From assembly GCA_902472305.1 (NCBI GenBank), contig CABRNK010000004.1:62001-126000 (forward strand): a stretch of DNA of 64,000 bases. Direction: 5' to 3'. How positions within the stretch are numbered: position 1 is the first letter of the stretch; the number at the start of each line of letters is the position of its first letter. A program made the position numbers and the translations under genes. Shown here in pieces: positions 42,626 to 51,801 of the stretch. The notes under the pieces are model-generated. The model searched no databases. It saw only the letters and a program-made list of their open reading frames with translations, and was not told where the DNA came from. Source of the stretch: Hominenteromicrobium sp900549945. GTDB lineage: Bacteria; Bacillota; Clostridia; Oscillospirales; Acutalibacteraceae.

Positions 42626-43708
42626 ATGAAAAAGATACGTGTTGCCGTGATCGGCTACGGCCGAAGCGGGAGAGACATACATAAACACCTGCTCGAGCAG
42701 CTTCCCGAGCAGTATGCGCTGGCAGGCTTTGTGGATCAGGACCCGCAGCGCCGCGCGATGATCCGGCGGGAAACCGGCCTTGAGGCCATGCGGGACTATA
42801 CGGAGCTGTTCTGCAGGCAGGCGGAGATCGACCTTGTCGTCAATGCGTCCTTCACGCAGGATCACGCCCGCATTTCAAAGGCCCTCTTGGAGCAGGGCTT
42901 CAGCGTGCTGAGCGAAAAGCCCGCGGCTAAAACCGTGGAAGCCTTTGACGGCCTGCTGGAAAGCGCCGCGAAATCGGGCGCGGAATACCTTGTTTTCCAA
43001 CAGTACCGTTTTTCCCCGGCCTATCAGAAAATCAAGGCGTGCATCGCCTCTGGCGTTTTGGGCGACATCCTGCAAATTGACCTGCGGTACGACAATTTCA
43101 GCCGCCGGTGGGACTGGCAGACGCTGCAGGCGTGCGACGCGGGGAGCCTGCGCAATACCGGGCCGCACCCTGTAGACCACGCGCTCGACCTCATGGGGTT
43201 TCCGGAGGCTGTGCAGGTGACGGCCCGCATGCGCTGTGCGCACACCTTCGGCGACGCCGAGGATTATGTGAAGCTGATCCTACAGGCTGAGCGTGCGCCG
43301 CTGATCGATTTGGAGATTTCCAGCGCCAACGGCTGCTGCCCGCACACGTTTTTAGTGCAGGGGACGCGGGGATACCTGATCGGCGACACTGCACGGCTGG
43401 ATTGGAAGTATTACAAAGAGGAGGAGGCGCCGGCGCACGAGGTCGTCCGGGCACCGCTTCGAAACGAAAGCGGTGAGCCGGTTTACTGCGGCGAGAAGCT
43501 GCCGATGCACGAAGGCTTCTGGCAGGCCGAGGGCGAGGAAAAGGACGACTTCAACTGCAAGGGGCTGGCGTTTTACAGAAATCTCTACCGCCACCTTACG
43601 GAGGGCGCGGCGTTTGAGATCCGGCCCGAGCAGGTCCGGCAGCAGATCGCCGTCATCGAGGAGGCGCACAGGCAGAACGACCGGTACATGCCGAGGATTT
43701 TCGATTGA
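42626..43708 (+). CDS. Gfo/Idh/MocA-family oxidoreductase
   Basis: A 360-residue NAD(P)-dependent oxidoreductase. The Rossmann start is KKIRVAVIGYGRSGRDIHKH. The family motif EKPAA appears as LSEKPAAKTVEAF, and the substrate-domain region has NTGPHPVDHALDLMG with the catalytic-type His/Asp. It oxidises or reduces a sugar hydroxyl, often at C3 of a glycoside. The start is ATG 42626 behind GAAAGGA; the longest frame begins 11 codons earlier without a site. It lies between the isomerase and the Old Yellow Enzyme. Confidence 0.92.
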   Translation: MKKIRVAVIGYGRSGRDIHKHLLEQLPEQYALAGFVDQDPQRRAMIRRETGLEAMRDYTELFCRQAEIDLVVNASFTQDHARISKALLEQGFSVLSEKPAAKTVEAFDGLLESAAKSGAEYLVFQQYRFSPAYQKIKACIASGVLGDILQIDLRYDNFSRRWDWQTLQACDAGSLRNTGPHPVDHALDLMGFPEAVQVTARMRCAHTFGDAEDYVKLILQAERAPLIDLEISSANGCCPHTFLVQGTRGYLIGDTARLDWKYYKEEEAPAHEVVRAPLRNESGEPVYCGEKLPMHEGFWQAEGEEKDDFNCKGLAFYRNLYRHLTEGAAFEIRPEQVRQQIAVIEEAHRQNDRYMPRIFD

Positions 43709-43805
43709 ACGGCACGCGGAAAACGAAAGGAGGGCGGCCCTCCGCCGTGCCTGCAAACCGGATCAGGCGAGGCCGGGGTGGATGAAAAACAGGAGGCGAT
43801 CGAAT

Positions 43806-45158
43806 GTGAAGCATGAGGCGTTTCATTACCGCACGCTGGATCAGCTGCGGCAGACGCTGAGGCGGCTGGGGCTTACACTGCCCCTCAGTGAAAATTACAG
43901 CGTGTTGGCGCAGCCTCTGCGGCTGAAAAATGGGAAAGCGAGCCCAAACCGCATTGCGGTTCAGCCGATGGAAGGCTGTGACGGCACGCCGGACGGAAGG
44001 CCTGGCGCCCTGACGCTGCGCCGCTATAAGCGCTTTGCTGAAAGCGGCGCCGGCATGATCTGGGCGGAGGCGACGGCAGTCTGTGCAGAGGGGCGGGCCA
44101 ACCCGCGGCAGCTTTGGATCTGCCCGGAAAACGTGGGCGCTCTGGGCAGAATGGTGGAGCAGATTAAGGAGACGTCCATGAAGAAAAACGGCTTTGCGCC
44201 GCTCGTCATTATGCAGGCCACGCATTCTGGGCGCTACGCGAAGCCGAATGGTGTTCCCGAGCCGGTTATTGCATACCAAAATCCGCTGTTTGAAAAAACA
44301 AAGCCGATTTCACCGGCGAGCATCATCACAGACGACGAACTGAAGGCGCTTGAGGAGTTGTACGGCCGGGCGGCACGGCTGGCAGAGCAGGCCGGCTTTG
44401 ACGGTATCGACATCAAGGCCTGCCACCGCTATCTGGTCAGCGAGCTGCTTTCCGCCTATGGCCGGCCGGGGATATACGGAGGCAGCTTTGAAAACCGCAC
44501 GCGGCTGTACCGCAATGCGGCTTTGAGCGCGCGGGCTGCTGTATCGTCCGGCATGCTTGTGACGAGCCGCCTGAATGTGTACGACGGGTTCCCGTATCCA
44601 TACGGCTTCGGCGTTACAGAGCGCGGCGGGCTTGAACCTGCGCTGGGAGAACCGCTGCGGCTGGTGCAAATGCTGCGGGATACATGCGGCTTTGAGCTTT
44701 TAAATGTCACGGCCGGGAACCCGTATGTCAATCCGCATGTCAACCGGCCGTATGACCGCGGCGCGTATGAGCCGCCGGAGCATCCGCTCGAGGGGGTGGA
44801 AAGAATGCTCCGGTGTGTCGGGCAGATTGCCAAAGGCTGTCCGGATATGCAGATTATCGGCTCAGGGTTTTCCTACCTGCGGCAGTTTTCGGCGGCGCTG
44901 GCTGCCGGCGCTGTGGAAAGCGGCGTGTGCGCGGCAGCCGGCTTCGGCCGTGCGTTCTTCGCCTACCCGGAGTTTCCGCGCGACCTGCTCCTAAACGATG
45001 CGATGAGGCCGGAAAAGTGCTGCGTGGCCTGTGGAAAATGCACGGAGCTGATGCGTGCCGGCAGCATGGCCGGCTGTGTAGTGCAGGATCGGGTGGTTTA
45101 TCAGCCGATCTATCGGCGCGATGTGCAGGGAGAAAATACAGGGGAGGTGTACAGATGA
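43806..45158 (+). CDS. Old Yellow Enzyme-family NADH:flavin oxidoreductase with an Fe-S cysteine motif
   Basis: A 450-residue FMN enzyme. The barrel shows QPMEGCDGT, a GIDIKACHRYLVSELL substrate/FMN segment and YGGSFENRTRLYRN. Its C-terminus has a 4Fe-4S motif CCVACGKC with a further Cys in MAGC, as in 2,4-dienoyl-CoA reductase and daidzein-reductase-like enzymes. Unlike those, it stops just after the cluster and lacks the extra FAD/NAD(P)-binding domains, so electrons must come from another protein, perhaps the flavoprotein two genes on. It should reduce an activated C=C bond. The start is GTG 43806, nine bases after AGGAGG; the longest frame overlaps the previous gene and is rejected. It overlaps the SDR by ATGA. 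Confidence 0.9.
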   Translation: MKHEAFHYRTLDQLRQTLRRLGLTLPLSENYSVLAQPLRLKNGKASPNRIAVQPMEGCDGTPDGRPGALTLRRYKRFAESGAGMIWAEATAVCAEGRANPRQLWICPENVGALGRMVEQIKETSMKKNGFAPLVIMQATHSGRYAKPNGVPEPVIAYQNPLFEKTKPISPASIITDDELKALEELYGRAARLAEQAGFDGIDIKACHRYLVSELLSAYGRPGIYGGSFENRTRLYRNAALSARAAVSSGMLVTSRLNVYDGFPYPYGFGVTERGGLEPALGEPLRLVQMLRDTCGFELLNVTAGNPYVNPHVNRPYDRGAYEPPEHPLEGVERMLRCVGQIAKGCPDMQIIGSGFSYLRQFSAALAAGAVESGVCAAAGFGRAFFAYPEFPRDLLLNDAMRPEKCCVACGKCTELMRAGSMAGCVVQDRVVYQPIYRRDVQGENTGEVYR

Positions 45159-45931
45159 AAAAGATTGCATGGATTACAGGCTCCCGGCGCGGCATCGGCT
45201 TAGGGATCGCCCGGGCGCTGGCAAAAGAGGGGTTTCATGTCGTTTTATCGGCTACCGCGCCCGCAGCGGCCTGCGCGGAGCTTCTGCGGGATTTTTTGGA
45301 AAACGGATGGAGCGCGTCGTACATCCGGTGCGATATAGCGGATCAGGCGCAGCGGGAGGCCGCGCTGGATGCGATTCTCTCGGAGCACGGCCGTCTGGAT
45401 CTGCTTGTCAACAATGCGGGCGTCGCGCCGGCGGAGCGACGCGATATTCTGGAGATGACAGAGGAGAGCTTTGATCGGGTTCTGCGCATCAACCTCCGCG
45501 GCACCTTCTTCCTGTGCCAGCAGGCTGCCCGGCACATGATCGCGCTGCTGGAAGCGGGTATACCGGATTACCGCCCCAGAATCGTCAATATCGGCTCCAT
45601 ATCCGCTTACACCGCATCGGTCAACCGAGGGGAATACTGTATTTCAAAAGCTGGTATTTCCATGGCGACGGAACTGTTTGCTGATCGGCTCGCGGCATAC
45701 GGCATTCCGGTGTTCGAGGTGCGTCCCGGTATTATTCTGACGGATATGACGGCCCCGGTAGCTGAAAAATACCGCCGGCTGGTCGAGGAGGAGGGGGTCA
45801 CGCCTATCCGCCGTCTCGGCAGGCCGGAGGATGTTGCCGGCTGTGTTGTGGCGGCGGCCAGCGGTCTTTTGGATTTTTCCGCAGGTCAGGTGCTCCATGC
45901 AGATGGCGGCTTTCACATTCGGAGGCTGTGA
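45155..45931 (+). CDS. Short-chain dehydrogenase/reductase
   Basis: A 258-residue NAD(P)-dependent SDR with the cofactor loop TGSRRGIGLGIARAL, LLVNNAGVAP, and the catalytic Ser, Tyr and Lys in NIGSISAYT and YCISKAGIS. It interconverts a ketone and an alcohol. Its start overlaps the Old Yellow Enzyme stop (ATGA) and its stop overlaps the next gene (TGATG), so the three are translationally coupled and probably act on one substrate. Confidence 0.92.
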   Translation: MKKIAWITGSRRGIGLGIARALAKEGFHVVLSATAPAAACAELLRDFLENGWSASYIRCDIADQAQREAALDAILSEHGRLDLLVNNAGVAPAERRDILEMTEESFDRVLRINLRGTFFLCQQAARHMIALLEAGIPDYRPRIVNIGSISAYTASVNRGEYCISKAGISMATELFADRLAAYGIPVFEVRPGIILTDMTAPVAEKYRRLVEEEGVTPIRRLGRPEDVAGCVVAAASGLLDFSAGQVLHADGGFHIRRL

Positions 45932-47868
45932 TGGAGGAGACGAGGATGACCCTGCGCGGGAAGGCGTTCCGGCTGATTTTGCTCGATACGGCGGTAGTGG
46001 GCACGGGCTGCGCCGGATATAACGCGGCGGATAGCTTGTATGATCTCGGGCGCACGGATACAGCGATTTTTACAGAGGGGATAGGCTGCGGCACCTCGCG
46101 CAATACGGGCAGTGACAAGCAGACCTATTACAAGCTGTCTCTTGCCTCCGATGGTATGGATTCTATCCGCGAGCTGGCGCAAACGCTGTTTGATGGCGGC
46201 GGCGTACACGGAGATACCGCGCTGGCCGAGGCCGCCGGCTCAGTCCGGTGCTTCATGAAGCTGGTCAACCTAGGCGTACCGTTCCCAACAAATCGGTTCG
46301 GCGAATATGTCGGCTACAAAACCGATCATGACCCGCGCCAGCGGGCCACCTCGGCTGGCCCGCTGACCTCCAGATTTATGACGGAAGCACTGGAACGCTC
46401 TGTGCGGGATAAGGGGATTCCGATTTTTGACGGTATGCAGGCCGTGCGGCTCGTTATATTTCAGGACAAGCTGTGTGGGATGATCTGCCTCGACACGCGG
46501 CGGATGGAATTTGTCTCCGTGTGCTGCAATCATCTGATTTTGGCGACCGGGGGGCCGGCCGGCGTTTATGCCGATTCGGTTTATCCGCACGGTCAGATCG
46601 GAGCGAGCGGGCTTGCGGTCGCCGCCGGTGCCGTGTGCAGTAACCTCCATGCGTGGCAGTACGGCTTGGCGTCCCTGAAATTCCGCTGGAACGTATCCGG
46701 CACGTATCAGCAGGTTCTGCCCCGCTATATTTCGGTGGATCAAAAGGGAGGGGAGCGCGAGTTTCTGCCCGATTATTTTGAAACGCCGGAACAGGCGCTG
46801 GACAATGTGTTCCTAAAGGGGTACCAGTGGCCCTTCGATGCACAGCGGTGCGGGGGCTCCTCACGCATCGACCTGATTGTGCGGCACGAAATAAAGGATC
46901 TTGGCCGCCGGGTATTTCTGGACTACAGGCGGAATCCCACCGGACTTGCGCGCGGCATGCAGGGGCTCGGAAAAGAAGCGTTCCGTTATCTGGAGCGGTC
47001 CGGCGTGCTGGGCGGAACGCCGGTGGAGCGGCTGGAAAAAATGAATCCGGAAGCTGTCGCGCTTTACCGGCGGCACGGCATCGATTTGTACCGGGAACGG
47101 CTGGAAATCGGCGTGTGCGCCCAGCACCACAACGGCGGGATTGCGGTGGACAGCCATTGGGAGAGCAGCATCCCCGGCCTGTTTGCAGTCGGCGAGGCGG
47201 CCGGAACCTTCGGCGATTACCGGCCGGGCGGCGCGGCGCTCAATGCCGCGCAGGTAGGAGCTTTACGGGCGGCGGAGCACATCGCCGACGTAGGCCGGCG
47301 CGGTCTGCCGGATGCTTCGGCATCTGCAAAAGCGTTTCGGCAGGCGCTCGGCGCGCTTTTGGAGCAGGCAGAGGGCTGCATGTGCCGGAAGGACGGGCCG
47401 GATCCGCGTGCATTTCTGGCAGGCTTGCAGTGCGAGATGAGCCGGCATGCGGCGCTGCTGCGCGCGCCGGAGGAAATCGCGCGGCTGCGTATGGAGCTGG
47501 AAAAAGGCTGTTCCGGTTACTTTCAGTGGATGCGCATTCGCTCTGTGCGGGAGCTGCCGGCACTGCTGCGCGGCGGCGATACGCTTTTGACGCAGTGCGC
47601 GGTGCTTGCCGCCATGCAGGAGAGCTGTGTGGCCGGAAGCCGCGGCTCCGCATTGGTGCTCGATCCGAACGGGACGCCCGTACCCGGTCTGCCGGAGCTT
47701 CGTTTCCTGCCGAAAAAGACGGAACGAAATGATGCGGTGCTCCTGACGCACTGGGACGGAAAAGTGTTTCGGAATACGTACCGGAGCGTACGGCCGATTC
47801 CGCAGGCCGACGATTGGTTTGAAACGGTGTGGGGAGATTACCGCAGACGCACGGCCGATCGAAGGTAA
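45931..47868 (+). CDS. Fumarate-reductase/succinate-dehydrogenase-like FAD flavoprotein
   Basis: A 645-residue flavoprotein. The dinucleotide-binding site is TAVVGTGCAGYNAADSL near the N-terminus. An H-x-x-G-G segment (AQHHNGGIAVD) and the FAD-binding end LFAVGEAAGTFGDYRPGGAA match the fumarate reductase and L-aspartate oxidase family. No signal peptide or heme domain is present, so it is probably cytoplasmic. It would reduce a double bond or a related group, or supply electrons to a partner. ATG 45931 overlaps the SDR stop; ATG 45946, behind GGAGGAG, is an alternative. Last gene of the operon, followed by a strong terminator. Confidence 0.9.
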   Translation: MEETRMTLRGKAFRLILLDTAVVGTGCAGYNAADSLYDLGRTDTAIFTEGIGCGTSRNTGSDKQTYYKLSLASDGMDSIRELAQTLFDGGGVHGDTALAEAAGSVRCFMKLVNLGVPFPTNRFGEYVGYKTDHDPRQRATSAGPLTSRFMTEALERSVRDKGIPIFDGMQAVRLVIFQDKLCGMICLDTRRMEFVSVCCNHLILATGGPAGVYADSVYPHGQIGASGLAVAAGAVCSNLHAWQYGLASLKFRWNVSGTYQQVLPRYISVDQKGGEREFLPDYFETPEQALDNVFLKGYQWPFDAQRCGGSSRIDLIVRHEIKDLGRRVFLDYRRNPTGLARGMQGLGKEAFRYLERSGVLGGTPVERLEKMNPEAVALYRRHGIDLYRERLEIGVCAQHHNGGIAVDSHWESSIPGLFAVGEAAGTFGDYRPGGAALNAAQVGALRAAEHIADVGRRGLPDASASAKAFRQALGALLEQAEGCMCRKDGPDPRAFLAGLQCEMSRHAALLRAPEEIARLRMELEKGCSGYFQWMRIRSVRELPALLRGGDTLLTQCAVLAAMQESCVAGSRGSALVLDPNGTPVPGLPELRFLPKKTERNDAVLLTHWDGKVFRNTYRSVRPIPQADDWFETVWGDYRRRTADRR

Positions 47869-47946
47869 GCTGCGCCGCCAACATGGAATGCCGCAGCCCA
47901 GTTTGCCCCCGGAGAAATGGCCGCATAAATCTCGAAAAGAAGCGCA

Positions 47947-47988
47947 AGAAAAAACCACAGGAAATCGGTTTCCTGTGGTTTTCGTTTT
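47947..47988. terminator. Bidirectional intrinsic terminator
   Basis: A 13-bp stem, AAACCACAGGAAA / TTTCCTGTGGTTT (47952-47981), with flanking A and T tracts on both sides. It ends the nine-gene operon and the convergent ABC exporter operon. Confidence 0.92.
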
Positions 47989-48007
47989 GACTTGATAGGA
48001 ACGAACC

Positions 48008-49816
48008 TTACTCCCCGAACACCTGCCCGGCGGCCTCTTGTTCGAACTGCTTGTTGTACAGGTCGGCGTAGTAGCCGCCTTTTTCGAGAAGATTTTCGTG
48101 CGTGCCCTGCTCGATGATCTTGCCGCCGCGGACGACGAGGATCAGGTCCGCGTGGCGGATCGTCGAAAGGCGGTGCGCGATCAAAAACGAGGTGCGGTTT
48201 TCGAGCAGCGTCGAGATCGCGTGCTGGATCAGCTCCTCGGTTTTCGTGTCGATCGAGGCGGTGGCCTCGTCGAGCACGAAGATGCGCGGGTCGGCGAGCA
48301 CGGCGCGCGCGAACGAGATGAGCTGCTTTTCGCCGGTCGAGAGCTGGTCGCCGCCCTCGCCGACATCGCTGTCATAGCCCTTATCCATGCGCATGATGCA
48401 GTCGTGCGCGCTGACGAGCTTCGCGGCGGCCTCCACCTCTTCGTCGGTCGCGTCAAGCTTGCCGTAGCGGATGTTCTCGCGCACGCTGCCCGAAAACAGG
48501 TGCGGCGTCTGCAAAACATAGCCGATGCTCGAGTGCAGCCACAGCATCGAGCGCTCGCGGTAGTCGCGCCCGTCGATCAGAATGCGGCCGGCGGTCGGCT
48601 CGAAAAAGCGGCAGGCAAGGTTGACGAGCGTCGATTTGCCCGCGCCCGTCTCGCCGACGATCGCGACGGTCGTGCCGGCCGGAATGTCGAGCGAGAAGTG
48701 CTCGAGCACGTTTTCGGTGCCGTCCGGGTAGCGGAAAGTCACGTCGTCAAACGTGATGCGGCCCGTGATCGGCTCCCAGTTCTCGCGCTTCGGCTCAAAC
48801 GAGGTGCCGTACTTTTCGATGACCTCCGGCGTGTCGGTGATGAGCGCCGGGCGCTCCATCAGCGCGGAGACGCGCTCGATGTTCGCCTGCGTCGCGATAA
48901 AATTCGAGATCGTGCGGGCGAGCTGCTGCACCGGGTCGGCGATCACGAGCGCATAGTTGATGAAAACGGTCATGTCGCCGACTGAAATGTCGCCGAAAAG
49001 CACCATGCTGCCGCCGCGCGTCAAAACGAGCGCGACGCCGATCGCGGTCAGAAAGCCGATGATCGGGATGTAGACGGCGTTCAGCCATACGGCGTGGATC
49101 GTCGTGCGGCGCATGTCGTCGGTCACGGCGCGGAAGGCCGCGTCGTTCTTATCCTCGATCACGAGCGTTTTCGAGGTCTTTGCGCCGGAAATACCCTCGT
49201 TGTAGTGGCGGGTTACCTCGGCGTTGATCGCGCGCACGCGGCGGTTGACGGCGAGGATCTTCTTCTGGAAAATGACCGTGAACACCGCGATGACCGGGAT
49301 GATTGCGATCAAAATCAGCGCGAGCTTCCAGTTGTAGGCGAGCATGACGAAGACGCAGCCGATCACGTACGCGGCGCTCCAGAAGATGTCCACGAGGCTC
49401 CAGGCGAGCACGGTGCCGATCTTGTTGGTGTCGCTCATGACGCGCGCCATGATACGGCCGACCGGCGTCGTGTTGTAGTAGGAAAAATCGAGCGTTTGCA
49501 GATGCTCGAACAGACGGCGCTTCAAATCTCTGCCGAGATACATCTCCACCTTCAGGGCGAAAATCGCCATGAGGATCGTGGAAAGCGTCATCAGGACGAC
49601 AAGCAGAACGTAGAGCAGGATAAAGGGCACGATACCCTCCGTGGTGCCCGGCTCGATGAAGTGGTCCACCGCGTAGCCGGAAAAAAGCGGCTGAATGGTG
49701 TCGATGCCCGCGCCGAGCAGCATCGTGGCCACGATCAGAATCATGTGCTTTTTGTACGGGGCGAGAAACGGCAGGAGTTTCGCCCACGTCTGTAAGGATT
49801 TGCTTTTGATTTTCAT
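48008..49816 (-). CDS. ABC exporter half-transporter, subunit with degenerate signature motif
   Basis: A 602-residue fused membrane (six helices, about 1-320) and ATPase protein. Walker A is GETGAGKST. Walker B is IFVLDEATASID with the catalytic Glu517 intact. The signature motif reads S493-TGEKQ instead of SGGQ. Together with the partner at 49841, whose Walker B glutamate is missing, this gives one complete and one degenerate ATP site, the pattern of heterodimeric multidrug exporters such as BmrCD and TM287/288. It probably exports drugs, peptides or lipids. It lies 24 bp after the partner in the same operon. Confidence 0.93.
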   Translation of the reverse strand: MKIKSKSLQTWAKLLPFLAPYKKHMILIVATMLLGAGIDTIQPLFSGYAVDHFIEPGTTEGIVPFILLYVLLVVLMTLSTILMAIFALKVEMYLGRDLKRRLFEHLQTLDFSYYNTTPVGRIMARVMSDTNKIGTVLAWSLVDIFWSAAYVIGCVFVMLAYNWKLALILIAIIPVIAVFTVIFQKKILAVNRRVRAINAEVTRHYNEGISGAKTSKTLVIEDKNDAAFRAVTDDMRRTTIHAVWLNAVYIPIIGFLTAIGVALVLTRGGSMVLFGDISVGDMTVFINYALVIADPVQQLARTISNFIATQANIERVSALMERPALITDTPEVIEKYGTSFEPKRENWEPITGRITFDDVTFRYPDGTENVLEHFSLDIPAGTTVAIVGETGAGKSTLVNLACRFFEPTAGRILIDGRDYRERSMLWLHSSIGYVLQTPHLFSGSVRENIRYGKLDATDEEVEAAAKLVSAHDCIMRMDKGYDSDVGEGGDQLSTGEKQLISFARAVLADPRIFVLDEATASIDTKTEELIQHAISTLLENRTSFLIAHRLSTIRHADLILVVRGGKIIEQGTHENLLEKGGYYADLYNKQFEQEAAGQVFGE

Positions 49817-49840
49817 ATGTAAAATTCTCCGAATGCGCCC

Positions 49841-51640
49841 TTATGTGGCGGAGCGCTGGGTGTCGTAGATGCGTTTGTAGATGCCGTCCGTTTTGGAGAG
49901 CGTCTCGTGCGTGCCGCGCTGCACGATGCGCCCTTTATCCATGACGATGATCTGGTCGGCATTCATGATGGTCGTGATGCGGTGCGCGATGATGATCGTC
50001 GTGCCGCGCACGTTTTTGTTGATGGATTCGCGGATCTTCGCGTCCGTTTCCATGTCGACGGCCGAGAGCGAGTCGTCAAAGATCTTGATCGGCGTGTCCT
50101 GCATCAGCATGCGGGCGATTGCGACGCGCTGCTTCTGCCCGCCGGAGATCGTCACGCCGCGTTCTCCGATCTGCGTGTCGTAGCCCTCGGCGAAGCTGCC
50201 GATCGTATCGTCGATGACGGCGAGCCGCGCGTATTCGCGCACGCTTTCGAGGTCGTGACGGTCGGAGCCGTCCGAAATGCTGTCCTTAAAGCTCTTTGAG
50301 AACAGAAACGGCTCCTGCAAAACGATGCCGATGTGCCGCCGCAGATGCGCGAGGGAGATGTTCCGGATGTCCACGCCGCCGATTGTGATCGTGCCGGCGC
50401 CCTCCGGCAGTTCGTAGAGCCGGTCGAGCAGATAGGTCAGCGTGCTTTTGCCGCTGCCGGTCGAGCCGAGAATGCCGAGCGTCGTGCCGGCCGGAACCGT
50501 GAAGCTGATGTCGTGCAGGACTTCGCCGGTCGTGCCGTAGGAGAAATTGACATTTTTAAACGCAATGTCGCGGTCCATCGGCGGCTCCACCGGGTTTTCG
50601 GCGTCGCGCTCCGGCTCGGCGTCGAGAATCTCGAAAAGGCGCTTCGAGCTGATGCCGGTCTTGGAAAGCTCGCTCAAAAGGCGGCCGAGGCTGCGCGTCG
50701 GCCAGACGAGCATCGAATTGTAGGCGATGAACGCGAGGTATTCGCCCTCGGTGATCGCGCCGTCGACGACGAAGAAGATGCCGGCGGCGAGGATCGTGAT
50801 GACCTGTAAGCCGGAGAGCAGGTCGCCGAGGCCCCAGTTGAGGCCCATCACGCGGCCGAGCCGCACCCACATGTCGGAGAACAGGTCGTTCTGCCGGTTG
50901 AATTTGTCCTTTTCAAAGCGCTCGCGGCCGAACGCGCGCACGACGCGCACGCCGGTCAGGTTCTCCTGCACGATCGCGGTCAGAACGCCCTCGGCCTCAT
51001 CGGCGACGCGGAACCGGTTGCCGACGATCACGAAGAAAATCAGCGAGTAACCGACGACGATCGGGATGAAGATCAGCGCGATCAGCGCCAGCGGCACGTT
51101 CATCGAGAACATCAGCGCGAGCGAAACGGCGATCAGCACGATCACGCGCACGAGCTCGAGAAGCTGGTCGCTGATGAAGTTGCGGATCAGGTCGACGTCC
51201 TGCGTGCAGCGCTGGATGATGTCGCCGGTCTGGTTCAGGTTGTGCCACGCGTAGGGCAGCCGCTGAATGTGCGAAAACAGCGTGTCGCGGATGCGCGTGA
51301 CCGTGCCCTCGCAGCCCTTTGCCATGTGCAGGCGCGAGAGATAGGTCGTCACGCCGGAGAGCACGGCGAAAATCAGCGAGGCCAGCGCGCAGAGCACGAT
51401 GTTCTGCCGCAGGAATTCCCGCCCGCCGAGCGCTTCGATCCAGCTCGTCAGGAACCCCGGCAGATTGAACGGCGTGTCGTTGATGACCGAGTCAACCGTG
51501 ACGCGGATGACCTGCGGGGTCATGTAGTTTGCGAAAACCGCAACGATGATGGAGACGAGCGCCAGAATGAAATGGCGGCGCAGCCCCTTCGTGAACGGCA
51601 TAAACCGCAGAATGCTTGTGTGTTTTACTTCCTTCTTCAC
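49841..51640 (-). CDS. ABC exporter half-transporter, subunit with degenerate Walker B
   Basis: A 599-residue partner of the gene at 48008. The membrane domain is followed by an ATPase with Walker A GSTGSGKST and a canonical signature ISGGQKQRVAIAR. Walker B reads IKIFDDSLSAVD, where Asp523 replaces the catalytic glutamate. The two subunits complement each other exactly as in heterodimeric exporters: this Walker site pairs with the partner's altered signature. The start is a GTG at 51640 that overlaps the end of a possible 16-codon leader. First structural gene of the operon, with promoter at 51802-51830. Confidence 0.92.
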   Translation of the reverse strand: MKKEVKHTSILRFMPFTKGLRRHFILALVSIIVAVFANYMTPQVIRVTVDSVINDTPFNLPGFLTSWIEALGGREFLRQNIVLCALASLIFAVLSGVTTYLSRLHMAKGCEGTVTRIRDTLFSHIQRLPYAWHNLNQTGDIIQRCTQDVDLIRNFISDQLLELVRVIVLIAVSLALMFSMNVPLALIALIFIPIVVGYSLIFFVIVGNRFRVADEAEGVLTAIVQENLTGVRVVRAFGRERFEKDKFNRQNDLFSDMWVRLGRVMGLNWGLGDLLSGLQVITILAAGIFFVVDGAITEGEYLAFIAYNSMLVWPTRSLGRLLSELSKTGISSKRLFEILDAEPERDAENPVEPPMDRDIAFKNVNFSYGTTGEVLHDISFTVPAGTTLGILGSTGSGKSTLTYLLDRLYELPEGAGTITIGGVDIRNISLAHLRRHIGIVLQEPFLFSKSFKDSISDGSDRHDLESVREYARLAVIDDTIGSFAEGYDTQIGERGVTISGGQKQRVAIARMLMQDTPIKIFDDSLSAVDMETDAKIRESINKNVRGTTIIIAHRITTIMNADQIIVMDKGRIVQRGTHETLSKTDGIYKRIYDTQRSAT

Positions 51641-51687
51641 AAAATACCAGCCTTTCCGATGGGCGCGGCCCTCCTCGGGCGGCCCAT
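51637..51687 (-). CDS. Possible 16-residue leader peptide of the ABC exporter operon
   Basis: A short frame, MGRPRRAAPIGKAGIL, ends with TGA overlapping the GTG start of the exporter (GTGA). Its own ribosome site is weak. By analogy with the leader-controlled bmrCD exporter it could couple or attenuate translation, but it may be chance. Confidence 0.25.
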   Translation of the reverse strand: MGRPRRAAPIGKAGIL

Positions 51688-51716
51688 CTGCGCCGTGCCG
51701 ATTGCACAGCGAAGCC

Positions 51717-51739
51717 GGGTGCGGGCTTAGCCCGCACCC
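51717..51739 (-). promoter_or_regulatory. Hairpin in the leader of the ABC exporter transcript
   Basis: A perfect 10-bp stem, GGGTGCGGGC / GCCCGCACCC with a 3-nt loop, lies about 65 nt after the predicted transcription start on the minus strand. There is no T-run on that strand, so it is not a plain terminator. On the plus strand it is followed by TTTA. Confidence 0.55.
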
Positions 51740-51801
51740 TTTACAGCGAAATATGCGGCGCCGGAAAACACGGAGCCCGGCGCCTGTATGACGGTACTAT
51801 C

